Shown here: positions 54,243 to 62,494 of the stretch, one piece after another
How positions within the stretch are numbered: the first letter of the stretch is position 1
Layout: each line of letters starts with the position of its first letter
Source of the DNA: Mycobacterium sp. SMC-2
GTDB lineage: Bacteria; Actinomycetota; Actinomycetes; Mycobacteriales; Mycobacteriaceae
Direction of reading: 5' to 3'
NCBI RefSeq assembly: GCF_025263485.1
Contig: NZ_CP079863.1
Coordinates: 3,658,001-3,722,000, forward strand
DNA length: 64,000 nt
Notes under the pieces: generated by a model
What the model was told of the DNA's origin: nothing
The model's database searches: none
What the model saw: the letters and a program-made list of their open reading frames with translations, nothing else
Position numbers and translations under genes: made by a program

Positions 54243-55145
54243 ATGACCCCCAAGGGTTTCGAGGACGTGGATGCTACGGGGGTGGATCGACTAGTTCCGG
54301 CAAAGTGCCTGGTAGCCACTCACGACGGCGAGTTACCAGGGGCGAATCTACGTGTCTACCATTTTCATTCGCGCCACACCCAGGTTCCGCCGTTGCGCGA
54401 TATCGCCGTCATCGCCTGGCACACCCCGGCGCAGATCGCGCTGCGATGCGGCGCTATTCGCAGCCGGACACACATGAGCCCTGGGGACTTCTCCATCCTG
54501 AGGCCCGGCTATGAGTCGACATGGCAATGGAGCAGATCGTTCCAGGCGACGGTGCTGTATCTCAACGAGCGCCGCCTGACCGACTTCGCGTCGGAGGTCT
54601 TCGACCGCCACGTCGACAGAGTTGCGATTCGCGAGGCGTTCCAGGTCAAGGACCCCGTCATCCAGCACGGAATCGCGGCTTTGGCAGCCGAGTTGCGGCG
54701 AGTCGCCTACGGAGGTGCGCTCTACAAGGAGGCGCTGCTGACGCAGTTGTGCGTGCACATGCTGCGATACCACGCTGAGACGCGCCTGCGCGCGCCTGCT
54801 AGTTGTCCGGGCGCGCTGAGCGCCGTGCAAGCGCGCCAGGTCGCCGAGTACATAGAAGGCAATCTCGCGGCAGACCTGTCCCTGCGCTCGCTTGCCCGAA
54901 TCGCGGGGATGAGCCAGTACCACTTCGCCCGGCTATTCAAGAAACGCTTCGGCGGTCCGCCACACGCCTATGTTCAGCAACGGCGCCTCGAGCGGGCGCG
55001 TCAGCTCATCCTGCACAGTGACATGGCGCTGAAGGAAGTCGTTGGTGCGACCGGCTTCTGCGACCAGAGCCATATGACCAAGTCGGTCAAGCGCGCATTC
55101 GACATGACACCCGCGGAGTTACGCAAGCTGGCCTCGGCTCACTAG
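54243..55145 (+). CDS. AraC-family transcriptional regulator
   Basis: A 300-residue regulator. The N-terminal domain (1-190) is a cupin-like sensor with few clear motifs. The C-terminal AraC domain shows VAEYIEGNLAADLSLRSLARIAGMSQYHFARLFKKRFGGPPHAYVQQRRLERARQLI and VVGATGFCDQSHMTKSVKRAFDMTPAELR, both HTH units. GGAGGTACG directly precedes ATG 54243. It is divergent from the SDR at 53997 and upstream of the interrupted flavoprotein gene. It may control that gene and the SDR; this is inferred from layout. Confidence 0.88.
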   Translation: MTPKGFEDVDATGVDRLVPAKCLVATHDGELPGANLRVYHFHSRHTQVPPLRDIAVIAWHTPAQIALRCGAIRSRTHMSPGDFSILRPGYESTWQWSRSFQATVLYLNERRLTDFASEVFDRHVDRVAIREAFQVKDPVIQHGIAALAAELRRVAYGGALYKEALLTQLCVHMLRYHAETRLRAPASCPGALSAVQARQVAEYIEGNLAADLSLRSLARIAGMSQYHFARLFKKRFGGPPHAYVQQRRLERARQLILHSDMALKEVVGATGFCDQSHMTKSVKRAFDMTPAELRKLASAH

Positions 55146-55231
55146 CAGCCATCCGCTGAGCGCAAACCCATACCAAGAACAGCGCAAGGTCATCCAAGAC
55201 GGCGCGCCGCCACGGTTTGCACACTTCGATC

Positions 55232-56041
55232 ATGACTGGGAAAGACACGCTTCGCTACGGCGGCTTTGGCGGGCGGCATGCCATCGTGATCGGCGCCAGC
55301 ACGACAGGCATGGTCGCATCCGCCGTTGCTGCAAGGCATTTCGACTCGGTGACCAGCATCGACCGGGATCGCCTACCGGATGAACCGCGATGGCGAAAAG
55401 GCGTGCCTCAGTCGCATCACGGCCACATCCTGCTGCGCGGCGGGCAGAACGTTTTCAACCACTATTTCCCGGGACTGACCACCGACTTACTCGCCAAGGG
55501 CTCGGTGGAAGTCGACATGGCCAACGACATCTGTTGGTACCACTCCGGAGGATGGAAGAAGCGTTTCGACAGTGGGCTGACCATGCTGTGCCAAACTAGG
55601 GGTTTCCTCGAGTACTACATCCGCCAGCGGCTGATGCAGGTGCCTAACGTGACGATGCTGGAGAACACCAAGGTGCAGGCTTACGGGGCACGCGGCGGTC
55701 GCATCACGGGCGTAGAACTCGCCGACGGGACGTTCCTGGAGGCGGACCTGGTCATCGACGCGAGCGGGCGCAACTCCGACACCCCTCGGCACCTAAATTC
55801 GCACGGATTCGGATCTCCCGAAGTCAGCGAGCTCAAGGTCGATATCGGGTATTCCACTACGCTTTTCACACCACCCGACAGCGCCCGTGACTGGAAGGCG
55901 CTGTTGATCCACTCCAGACCTCCTGCCACCCGCACCGCGGCGCTGTTGCCTACCGAAGGTGGCCGCTGGATTGTGACCCTCCTCGGCTGGCAGGGTGACT
56001 ATGTCGCTTGCCAGGGTGATGGGACCACCGTTTTGCCATGA
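55232..56041 (+). pseudogene. 5' part of an IS21-interrupted FAD-dependent oxidoreductase gene
   Basis: The frame starts MTGKDTLRYGGFGGRHAIVIGASTTGMVASAVAARHFDSVTSIDRD (FAD Rossmann motif) and continues to GGRWIVTLLGWQGDY, then runs 13 residues into the insertion sequence and stops at 56041. The host part ends at 56001 with the target duplication. Joined to 58643-59252 it is one uninterrupted 459-residue frame. The protein family is related to the C-terminal oxidoreductase domain of the fusion at 46384. ATG 55232 is the first ATG; an upstream TTG is unlikely. The truncated product lacks the C-terminal half and is presumably inactive. Confidence 0.9.
55995..56001. repeat. Target site duplication, left copy
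   Basis: GTGACTA, identical to 58636-58642, directly flanks the left terminal repeat of the IS21-family element. Seven base pairs is within the 4-8 bp usual for this family. Confidence 0.9.
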
Positions 56042-56106
56042 GCATGGGACCGGTTGTTTCCGGTTGCTGGCCGTGGGGTGATGGTGACTGATGACCTGGC
56101 TGCTGG

Positions 56107-56922
56107 TCAATTCGGCTGGTCCGAATTGACCGGCTTTCGAGGACGGGGTTTCTGGCGTTGCCGGTAGGACTCGCCCTCGACGACGAGTTCGTAGGCCGCG
56201 GATTGGAGCCGGTCCATCGCCGACTGGGCCAGGAGTGGGTCGGCCATCATGGTGAGGATCTCCGGTGGTTCGCGGTTGCTGGTGATGACCGTTGATGCGG
56301 TGCGGTGGCGTTCCACGATGAGCTCGTAGAAGTCATTGGTCTCGGTGGCCTCAAGCCGGTGCAACGCGAGGTCATCGATGATGAGCAGCTCGACGCGGTG
56401 TAGTTTGCGCATCTCGTCTTCATAGCTGCCGTCTAGCCGTGCTCCGCGGAGGCGTTTGAACAGTTTGTCGGCGCGTTCGGTATGCACGCTGTGGTGACGT
56501 CGCACGGCGATGTGGCCTAATGCGTTGGCCAGGAACGTTTTTCCGACTCCGACCGGTCCCATGATGAGCACGTTGTAGGCGTCGGCCAGAAACCGCAGCG
56601 AGGTCAACTCTGCCCATAGTTGGCGGTCGTAGCTGACCGCGGCGGTGTCATCCCAGGCCTGCAGCTGCATCTGCGGATCCAATTGTGCTGTCTTGGCGCG
56701 GCGGGCGGCGGACTCGCGGTCGCGGCGGGTGACCTCATCGGCTAGCAGCATTTCCAGGAAGTCGTGGTGTGGCAGCCGATTCGATCGTGCCAGCGCGAGC
56801 CGTTCGGGCAGGGTGTCGAGCAGGCGGCCGAGCTTGAGGCGGCGCATCAGCGCTTTGAGGTCTGCAGACACCTCGATCGGCTTGACCGCGGGGGTGGCAT
56901 CGGGGCGGCGGGTTGTGCTCAT
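56107..56922 (-). CDS. istB: IS21-family ATP-binding helper protein IstB
   Basis: A 271-residue AAA+ ATPase. Walker A is GPVGVGKTFLA (about 122-132); Walker B is LLIIDDLAL. It also has a sensor-like TVITSNREP. IstB helps the IstA transposase choose the target. Its start ATG overlaps the istA stop by 4 bp (ATGA, 56919-56922), the normal istA-istB coupling. The gene appears complete. Confidence 0.95.
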   Translation of the reverse strand: MSTTRRPDATPAVKPIEVSADLKALMRRLKLGRLLDTLPERLALARSNRLPHHDFLEMLLADEVTRRDRESAARRAKTAQLDPQMQLQAWDDTAAVSYDRQLWAELTSLRFLADAYNVLIMGPVGVGKTFLANALGHIAVRRHHSVHTERADKLFKRLRGARLDGSYEDEMRKLHRVELLIIDDLALHRLEATETNDFYELIVERHRTASTVITSNREPPEILTMMADPLLAQSAMDRLQSAAYELVVEGESYRQRQKPRPRKPVNSDQPN

Positions 56923-58448
56923 GAGGGCCTGCGCACCGCGAAGTCGGTGGCCGCGCGGACGAACCGCGACGCCTGCGGCGGGTTCGGGATCAGCGGCAGC
57001 TGTGCGCCGGCACCGCGGGTAAGCATGCGCTCGATCAGCCCGACGTCGATGACCTCGGCGTCCAGCGCGCGCTGGCAGGCGTCATCGACCGCGTCGGCGC
57101 CGTGGCGGCGCACCAGTCCCAGGAGTCGGTAGACCTGGCGCATCTTGGTCCACGGCAGCGGATGCTCCAGCACCGCCGCCGCGTAGGCGCCGACATGCTG
57201 CCCGTGTGCGGATGCCTTGCGCTGCAAGGTGTTGATATCTCGCATCGCATAGACCGACACCTCGGCCGGTAGATCAGCGGGGTCGGTATGGCGGCGTCCT
57301 GGCGCCATGACCGGATGGACCTTGATCAGCTCACCGCGCCAATACAGCTTCACCGTGCGCGCATCCACCCGGGCATCCAGCCGGCGCCCAATCAGCTCAC
57401 CGGGAACGCTGTAGAGCGCCTTGGCGACCTGCACGTGCCGATCGGGAGCCACCTTGGGCCGGCTCCAGGTCGGGATGTCGAACACCTCGTCGGGTGCCGG
57501 TTTGAGGTGGGGTAGCTCGTCGGTGGCGAATACCTCGGCCGGGCGCAGCCGAGTGGTGCCGTGTATCCGCATCCCCGCCACCTGCCCACACCACTGCTCG
57601 GCTCGTGCCCGGCAGTCACTCAGATTCCGAAAGTCTTCTCCAGCAAAGAAATTCGACCGAACATATTGGACACAGCGCTCAACCCTAGGCTTGTCGCGCG
57701 GGCTGCGGATGCGGGTGGGGTCCACGACGAAGCCCCGCGCCTGAGCGTATTCGCGGAAGGCGTCATTAAGTTTCGGATCGGTCGCATCAGCCTTGTCGAC
57801 GATGGCCTTCATGTTGTCGGGGATCGCCACCGCGAACACCCCGCCGAAGAATGCCCACGCGGCCTCAAACCCGGCGATCACCTCGTGAAGCGTCTGCCGG
57901 TAGGTCGGCCAGACGAACATGTGCCGCGAATACACCGCAGTGAAGATCAACCCCTGCACTACCCGCCGGCGGCCATCCGCGGCATCAGTGAGCATTCCGA
58001 GCCGACCGAAATCGACCTGCAGTTCAGCACCGGGCTCGCAATCGGCCACCGGCACCGTGGCCTGCCGAATCCCGAACCCCAATTCCGTTGTGGCATAGCG
58101 ATGCAACGTTCGATACGACACCACCACGCCCCGACGCCCAAGCAGCGTGTGCACCTTCGTCAGAGTCAAGTCTTGCTTCAGCCACGCCTTGATCTGCTCG
58201 TGCTGGGCGGCGATGGTCTCCCAGGCCTGGCTCTTGCCGTTGGGCCGACTCGGCCGCACGCCGGCGATCACCGCCGCCAACAGCTCGTCGGTCAACTGAC
58301 ACCCGTCGCCGTCACGGTCCAGCCCGCACGCGCGGGCGCGGTCCACATACCGGCGCACCGTTTTGCGGTCCGTGCCCGATAACCGGGCCACCTCGCGCAA
58401 CCCATGACCCTGCAGCCACAACCGCAGCATCTCCCTGACTTCGATCAC
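56919..58448 (-). CDS. istA: IS21-family transposase IstA
   Basis: A 509-residue DDE transposase. The N-terminal HTH is VIEVREMLRLWLQGHGLREVARLSGTDRKTVRRYVDRA. The catalytic core shows Asp in ELQVDFGRLGML, Asp in VAIPDNMKAIV and Glu in KPRVERCVQYVR. GTG 58448 is preferred because GGGAGGTGTCG precedes it and IstA relatives begin at the IEVRE motif; ATG 58469 is a second option. No frameshift or stop is seen, so the element may still be active. It cuts and joins DNA ends with IstB. Confidence 0.93.
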   Translation of the reverse strand: MIEVREMLRLWLQGHGLREVARLSGTDRKTVRRYVDRARACGLDRDGDGCQLTDELLAAVIAGVRPSRPNGKSQAWETIAAQHEQIKAWLKQDLTLTKVHTLLGRRGVVVSYRTLHRYATTELGFGIRQATVPVADCEPGAELQVDFGRLGMLTDAADGRRRVVQGLIFTAVYSRHMFVWPTYRQTLHEVIAGFEAAWAFFGGVFAVAIPDNMKAIVDKADATDPKLNDAFREYAQARGFVVDPTRIRSPRDKPRVERCVQYVRSNFFAGEDFRNLSDCRARAEQWCGQVAGMRIHGTTRLRPAEVFATDELPHLKPAPDEVFDIPTWSRPKVAPDRHVQVAKALYSVPGELIGRRLDARVDARTVKLYWRGELIKVHPVMAPGRRHTDPADLPAEVSVYAMRDINTLQRKASAHGQHVGAYAAAVLEHPLPWTKMRQVYRLLGLVRRHGADAVDDACQRALDAEVIDVGLIERMLTRGAGAQLPLIPNPPQASRFVRAATDFAVRRPS

Positions 58449-58635
58449 CGACACCTCCCGGTAGCTCATTCGGCCAATACAGCGGCCGAGCAACCGGAAG
58501 CCCCCAACGCCACGCCGGGGTGGTCCCATAACTGGCAAAACAGCTAGCCAGATGGTCCCATCACTGGCAATCGGGTGGTCCCATGCTCATGGCAAAACCG
58601 GCGCCGAGCTGGTCCCTTATTCCTGGCAGCCGACA

Positions 58636-58642
58636 GTGACTA
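58636..58642. repeat. Target site duplication, right copy
   Basis: GTGACTA directly after the right end of the IS. Host reading resumes after it with CGCCGGGGCA, so that ...GGTGACTA joined to CGCC gives the codons Gly-Asp-Tyr-Ala. Confidence 0.9.
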
Positions 58643-59252
58643 CGCCGGGGCAGATATCGAGAGCTTCCTCGATTGGACGAAGGGGCTGCCGGTCCCCGAT
58701 CTGTACGAAGCCCTGCGCGGGGCAACCTGCGTGGAAGAGGTCCATCGCTGGCGATTCCCGGCGAATCTGCGCCGCCACTACGACAAGTTGGCCTCGGCGC
58801 CCGAGGGCTTGGTCGTCGTCGGCGACGCGAACACCTCGCTGAATCCGCTCTATGCGCAAGGCATGTCGCACGGTGCCGTCGGGACGAGCATTCTGGACCA
58901 ATGTCTCAGTGACCAACGATCAGCCGCCGGGGCCGGCCGAATCGATGGACTGGCCAAGCGATTCCATCTTGCGTACAGCCGATTCCTCGACGAGTGCTGG
59001 TTCACATCGACCGTAGAGGACTACGGCGCGGTTTCCTCCAATGGAGGTGGCCGGCTGGTATCGAAACTCGCGAGCTGGTATCTCGGGAGGGTCACCGAAA
59101 TGACTTGGCGGGACGCGGGTGTCGCCCGGGAGTTCATCGACGTCATGCACCTGCAGCGCGCACCGATAACCCTGATGCGACCGTCCGTCGTCGTGAAAGC
59201 GCTGCTGCCGAGCTCCTCATCCGCCCACCAATCTCGGCCGGTTCGCGCGTGA
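58643..59252 (+). pseudogene. 3' part of the IS21-interrupted FAD-dependent oxidoreductase gene
   Basis: It encodes AGADIESFLDWTKGLPVPDLYEALRGATCVEEVHRWRFPANLRRHYDKLASAPEGLVVVGDANTSLNPLYAQGMSHG, the C-terminal half with the conserved second FAD motif (VVVGDA...NPLYAQGMS). It is the direct continuation of 55232-56001 after removing the IS and one duplication, and stays open to TGA 59252. No further mutation is visible, so the insertion is probably recent. The frame also reads from within the right IS end, but that start is not expected to be used. Confidence 0.9.
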
Positions 59253-59314
59253 TCCGAGCCGTGGCCCGATTGTCATCGCGGGCGGTCGGGCCGGCCGAGG
59301 CGGGAAAGGCAACC

Positions 59315-60535
59315 TCAGTGCGTTTTGGGGGATTCGGAGCGGCTTGTCAGGATCGATAGCGCGATGGCGGTGATTTCGTCCGCGACCCCGCTATATCGCG
59401 TGAGATGCCAGGTACGAGCTACGTCTTCGATGAAGCTGATCGCTGCCGCGACAAGGAGTCGCGCCTGGGCAACGCTGGTCTCGGGGACCAGCTTCCCGAT
59501 GAGGTCGATCCACAGGGCCTCACGATCGCCTTGGTTTCTCACATAGCCGTCGCGCACCTCGCTGGAGGCGTGGGACAGTTCTGTGACGCAAACGGCAACA
59601 AGGTCCGGAGCGTCCAGGCTGATTCGGACATGGCCTTCGACGAGTCCGCGCAGCCGCTGCGGAGTTTGCTGATTCGCGCGTAACGCGCGGATGCACTCCA
59701 GGCTCCGCCACTCGTCGAGACGACGGACGAGTGCATCCAGGATCGCCTGCTTGGAGGAAAACGAGCGGTACAGTCCGGGGCCCGCGATCCCGGCGCCTTT
59801 CCCGATTTCACTGGTGCTGACGGCCGGATAACCCTGCGCACGAAACAGGTGTGCGCCTGCCGCGAGCAGCGTTTCGTAGCGAGAGAACAACACATCTGGG
59901 TCGTCTCGCGCGGCGTCGAGAGGCTCTAACGCGCATACGGGAGGAGTAAGCGCGGCAGCCATGCACGCTTGGTACAGGCACTCTTGCAGTTCGTCTCCGG
60001 GCAGGCTCAGGTTGTGCCTCCCCAGGCTGGTCAGGGTGCTGGAAACCGCCCAGGCCCGCAGCTCCGAGTGCTGCGGGCTCAGATCAGGTACCTCGAGGAG
60101 GACGCTGTCGCGCATGCCGACCACGATCGCATTGATGCGGCGCCGGACCTCCGCCCGGTCATCCTCGTTGAGGTAACGGGCCTCACGCTGCCATAGCACC
60201 GTCAACGCCCGGGATGCGACTGCCGCGGAAATCAGGTCCGGCAGATCGACATTCAGCGGCCGGGGGGTCGGTTCCGCCGCGTTGTCGGTGAGACGGCGCG
60301 CGCTCTGGTACTGATCCTGGCCGGTTCGGATCGCCTCGGCGAGCAATGCCTGTTTGTTGTCGTAGTGGCGATACAACGCGCGGGCGGTGACTCCTGCCGC
60401 TTCGGCAATGTCCTCCAACTTGACCGAATGGAAGCCACGGTCGATGAAGAGCCCAGCGGCCTGCTCCAAGATCTGCTGCTTGCGGTCCTTTGGACGGCGC
60501 CTGACGGGTTGGGCCGGGGTCTTAATCGTCCCCAT
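59315..60535 (-). CDS. mce3R: Mce3R, tandem TetR-family repressor
   Basis: A 406-residue protein, exactly the length of M. tuberculosis Mce3R (Rv1963c). It has two TetR units in one chain. The first HTH is [32 protein letters not shown] (about 37-68); the second is [31 protein letters not shown] (about 237-267). ATG 60535 follows AAGGGAG with a 9-base spacing. In M. tuberculosis it represses the mce3 operon and the Rv1933c-Rv1935c and Rv1936-Rv1941 groups, and it is reported to bind a non-palindromic site. The same gene sets occur in this window. It lies 55 bp after the LEH-type gene on the same strand. Confidence 0.93.
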   Translation of the reverse strand: MGTIKTPAQPVRRRPKDRKQQILEQAAGLFIDRGFHSVKLEDIAEAAGVTARALYRHYDNKQALLAEAIRTGQDQYQSARRLTDNAAEPTPRPLNVDLPDLISAAVASRALTVLWQREARYLNEDDRAEVRRRINAIVVGMRDSVLLEVPDLSPQHSELRAWAVSSTLTSLGRHNLSLPGDELQECLYQACMAAALTPPVCALEPLDAARDDPDVLFSRYETLLAAGAHLFRAQGYPAVSTSEIGKGAGIAGPGLYRSFSSKQAILDALVRRLDEWRSLECIRALRANQQTPQRLRGLVEGHVRISLDAPDLVAVCVTELSHASSEVRDGYVRNQGDREALWIDLIGKLVPETSVAQARLLVAAAISFIEDVARTWHLTRYSGVADEITAIALSILTSRSESPKTH

Positions 60536-60590
60536 CGACTCGAACTCCCTTCGCACGCGCCGGAATTACCGATCCTGCCAGAAACATCAC

Positions 60591-60983
60591 CTACAGTTTC
60601 ATCCCGCTCTGCCTCTCGAAGTCCGCGAGGTCAAAGTAGTCGCTGAAGCGCGTGATCTCGCCGTTTTTGACCTCGAACACGCCGGTCACCGGCAACACGA
60701 CTGTCCGGCCGTCGTTCATTGTGAAGTAGTCGACACGTTCGACGAGCACCAGCCCTGGCTCGGCGGCCAGTGACACGATCTCGAGCTTGGCATCCGAGAA
60801 CGCCTCCAGGAACCCTTGGAACACCGCGCGTATTCCGGCGATGCCCTCGACCGGCTCGACCGGCACGTTGTGATAGACCGCGTCGTCGGCGAAGCCACGG
60901 CAGATGCTGTCGAGGCTGCGCCCCTGCCACGACCCGAGAAAGTCTCGAACGAGAGCTTCACTGGCTTCCTTGGTATCGGCCAT
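60591..60983 (-). CDS. Limonene-1,2-epoxide hydrolase (LEH)-type protein
   Basis: A 130-residue NTF2-fold protein with the catalytic residues of limonene epoxide hydrolase: Tyr37 and Asn39 (YHNVP), Arg83 and Asp85 (ERVDYF), and Asp115 (SDYFD), equivalent to Tyr53, Asn55, Arg99, Asp101 and Asp132 of the Rhodococcus enzyme. It should open a small or lipophilic epoxide by direct water attack. GGAGGAGTC precedes the ATG at 60983. It is leftward and immediately upstream of mce3R, so probably co-transcribed and under the operator-like elements at 61011-61108. H37Rv does not carry it here. Confidence 0.88.
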   Translation of the reverse strand: MADTKEASEALVRDFLGSWQGRSLDSICRGFADDAVYHNVPVEPVEGIAGIRAVFQGFLEAFSDAKLEIVSLAAEPGLVLVERVDYFTMNDGRTVVLPVTGVFEVKNGEITRFSDYFDLADFERQSGMKL

Positions 60984-61010
60984 CCGGATGACTCCTCCTC
61001 AGATGTCACG

Positions 61011-61108
61011 CAGCGATATCGGATTATCAAGATACATTATCGCCGATAAATGCGCTATAACATCGCTGTTTACTGCGGATTTCACAAGATCTAGGCATAT
61101 CGCTGATA
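61011..61108. promoter_or_regulatory. Putative Mce3R operator cluster upstream of the LEH-type gene and mce3R
   Basis: Two composite copies are seen. CAAGAT at 61028-61033, four bases, then TATCGCCGATA at 61038-61048; and CAAGAT at 61085-61090, seven bases, then TATCGCTGATA at 61098-61108. CAGCGATA (reverse TATCGCTG) lies at 61011-61018. The first also reads CAAGATACAT, as in the echA13/Rv1936 region. The arrangement is non-palindromic overall, as reported for Mce3R. Confidence 0.65.
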
Positions 61109-61496
61109 GACATAAAGCTCCACCCCGCGCACGTCTGTCCCCGCTCGGTAACGCGCGCTTCCCCTTCGGGCCACCAAGACCATCTACACCGACGCCCCGC
61201 CGGTGACCCACAAACCGCACTCCGCCATCTCGAACCCGAAGGTGCGTATCACCTGCTACGGCACCGAAATGCCCCTGCGGCGCAGTCGATTACCGCGACA
61301 TTTGGCGAGGCGGTGTTGTCGCTCCAGAAGCGGGGCGGGGCGGGGCGACCAGATCGTCGAGACGCAAGCCATGCGACTTGGAGCGCAGCGTCCGCCACGC
61401 GGTCAGACCGCGCCCGCCCGGTGGCTTTAGTTGGTTACGAGTGCGTCGTCCGGCCGACGTGGCCCAGGGACCCAGCGCGCAGCTCGACGGTACTGG

Positions 61497-61509
61497 CAAG
61501 GTACATCAT
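61497..61509. promoter_or_regulatory. Single Mce3R-like half element near yrbE3A
   Basis: CAAGGTACATCAT matches CAAGATACATTAT (61028-61040) in 11 of 13 positions. It is about 180 bp upstream of the yrbE3A start. No TATCG half follows. A possible additional site for the rightward operon. Confidence 0.35.
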
Positions 61510-61687
61510 TAGACACTTGTAGGGTTTTGCTTGGTTATTTACGCGTCAGTCAGCGAGCGCTAAGCGTATTGGCTATGGACATGATGGCGGCGCGCCGCGT
61601 ACTCTCACGAATGTCACTCGTCCACTTCACCTGCCCGGGGGGCAACGTGAGCAACTCCACCCGACGACACAGCATCGAATCCAGGCG

Positions 61688-62485
61688 GTGCACGGCGCGA
61701 TGGTGACGGTGTTCGATCAACCGACCTATCCGGCGTTGAGGCCCGTCCGCGCGATGGGCGACTTCTTCGTGATGACGCTGGACACTTTCGTGTCCATGTT
61801 CAGGCCACCGTTCGCGTGGCGTGAATACCTGTTCCAGTGCTGGTTCGTGGCCAGGGTGTCGACGCTGCCGGGCGTGTTGATGACGATCCCGTGGGCGGTG
61901 ATTTCGGGCTTCCTCTTCAACGTCTTGTTGACCGATATCGGTGCCGCGGATTTTTCCGGCACCGGCTGTGCGATCTTCACCGTGGACCAAAGCGCCCCGA
62001 TCGTCACGGTGTTGGTGGTCGCGGGCGCCGGCGCCACCGCCATGTGTGCCGATCTGGGCGCACGCACCATCCGCGAAGAACTCGATGCGCTGCGGGTGAT
62101 GGGCATCAACCCCATTCAAGCCCTGGCCGTACCCCGCGTGCTGGCGGCCACGACGGTGTCGCTGGCCCTGAGTTCGGTGGTGACTGCGACGGGTCTCATC
62201 GGCGCGTTCTTTTGCTCCGTATTTCTCATGCACGTCTCGGCGGGTGCGTGGGTGACGGGTCTGACCACCCTTACCCACACCGTCGATGTCATCATCTCGA
62301 TGATCAAGGCGACGCTATTCGGGCTGATGGCGGGCCTGATCGCGTGCTACAAGGGCATGTCGGTCGACGGCGGCCCGGCCGGCGTCGGCAGAGCGGTGAA
62401 CGAGACCGTGGTGTTCGCCTTCATAGTCTTGTTCGTCATCAACATCATCGTCACCGCCGTCGGCATGCCGTTCATGGTGTCGTGA
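61688..62485 (+). CDS. yrbE3A: Mce-associated permease YrbE3A
   Basis: A 265-residue membrane protein of the MlaE/YrbE family, the same length as Rv1964. Helices include VSTLPGVLMTIPWAVISGFLFNVLL and later ones. The conserved cytoplasmic motif IREELDALRVMGINPIQALAVPR couples to the ATPase MceG. It forms the permease of the Mce3 lipid importer. GTG 61688 is listed to match the family length; ATG 61700 is possible. It is followed by yrbE3B after 9 bp. Control by the divergent Mce3R is expected. Confidence 0.93.
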   Translation: MHGAMVTVFDQPTYPALRPVRAMGDFFVMTLDTFVSMFRPPFAWREYLFQCWFVARVSTLPGVLMTIPWAVISGFLFNVLLTDIGAADFSGTGCAIFTVDQSAPIVTVLVVAGAGATAMCADLGARTIREELDALRVMGINPIQALAVPRVLAATTVSLALSSVVTATGLIGAFFCSVFLMHVSAGAWVTGLTTLTHTVDVIISMIKATLFGLMAGLIACYKGMSVDGGPAGVGRAVNETVVFAFIVLFVINIIVTAVGMPFMVS

Positions 62486-62494
62486 GGTGAACCG

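Larger units (their letters stand above)
56002..58635. mobile_element. IS21-family insertion sequence, 2634 bp
   Basis: The element carries istB and istA on the minus strand. Left end reads TGTCGCTTGCCAGG, the right end read inward TGTCGGCTGCCAGG; both go on to GGGACC. Ends begin with TG and end with CA, as in IS21. Inner copies of TGCCA-NNN-ATGGGACC repeat at both ends (two at left, four at right), which are probably transposase-binding sites. The 7-bp repeats GTGACTA flank it. The interrupted gene is intact after removal. Confidence 0.93.
60984..61687. other. Long divergent region between the LEH-type gene and yrbE3A
   Basis: No gene supported in 704 bp. The left 130 bp are AT-rich and contain the Mce3R-like elements. 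The centre (about 61130-61480) is GC-rich and has short frames of no recognisable product. A further CAAGGTACATCAT lies at 61497-61509. The right 180 bp lead to the yrbE3A start. Confidence 0.6.

Noticed and set aside
55995..58647. A 12-bp imperfect target duplication GTGACTATGTCG / GTGACTACGCCG
   Set aside because: The last five bases of the left copy match the terminal repeat TGTCG of the IS, and the 7-bp GTGACTA is perfect. The shorter duplication gives matching IS ends and restores the frame.
61130..61480. Frames in the mce3R/yrbE3A gap as a possible pseudogene
   Set aside because: No frame on either strand shows a recognisable motif or ribosome site. Decayed coding DNA remains possible but cannot be supported.
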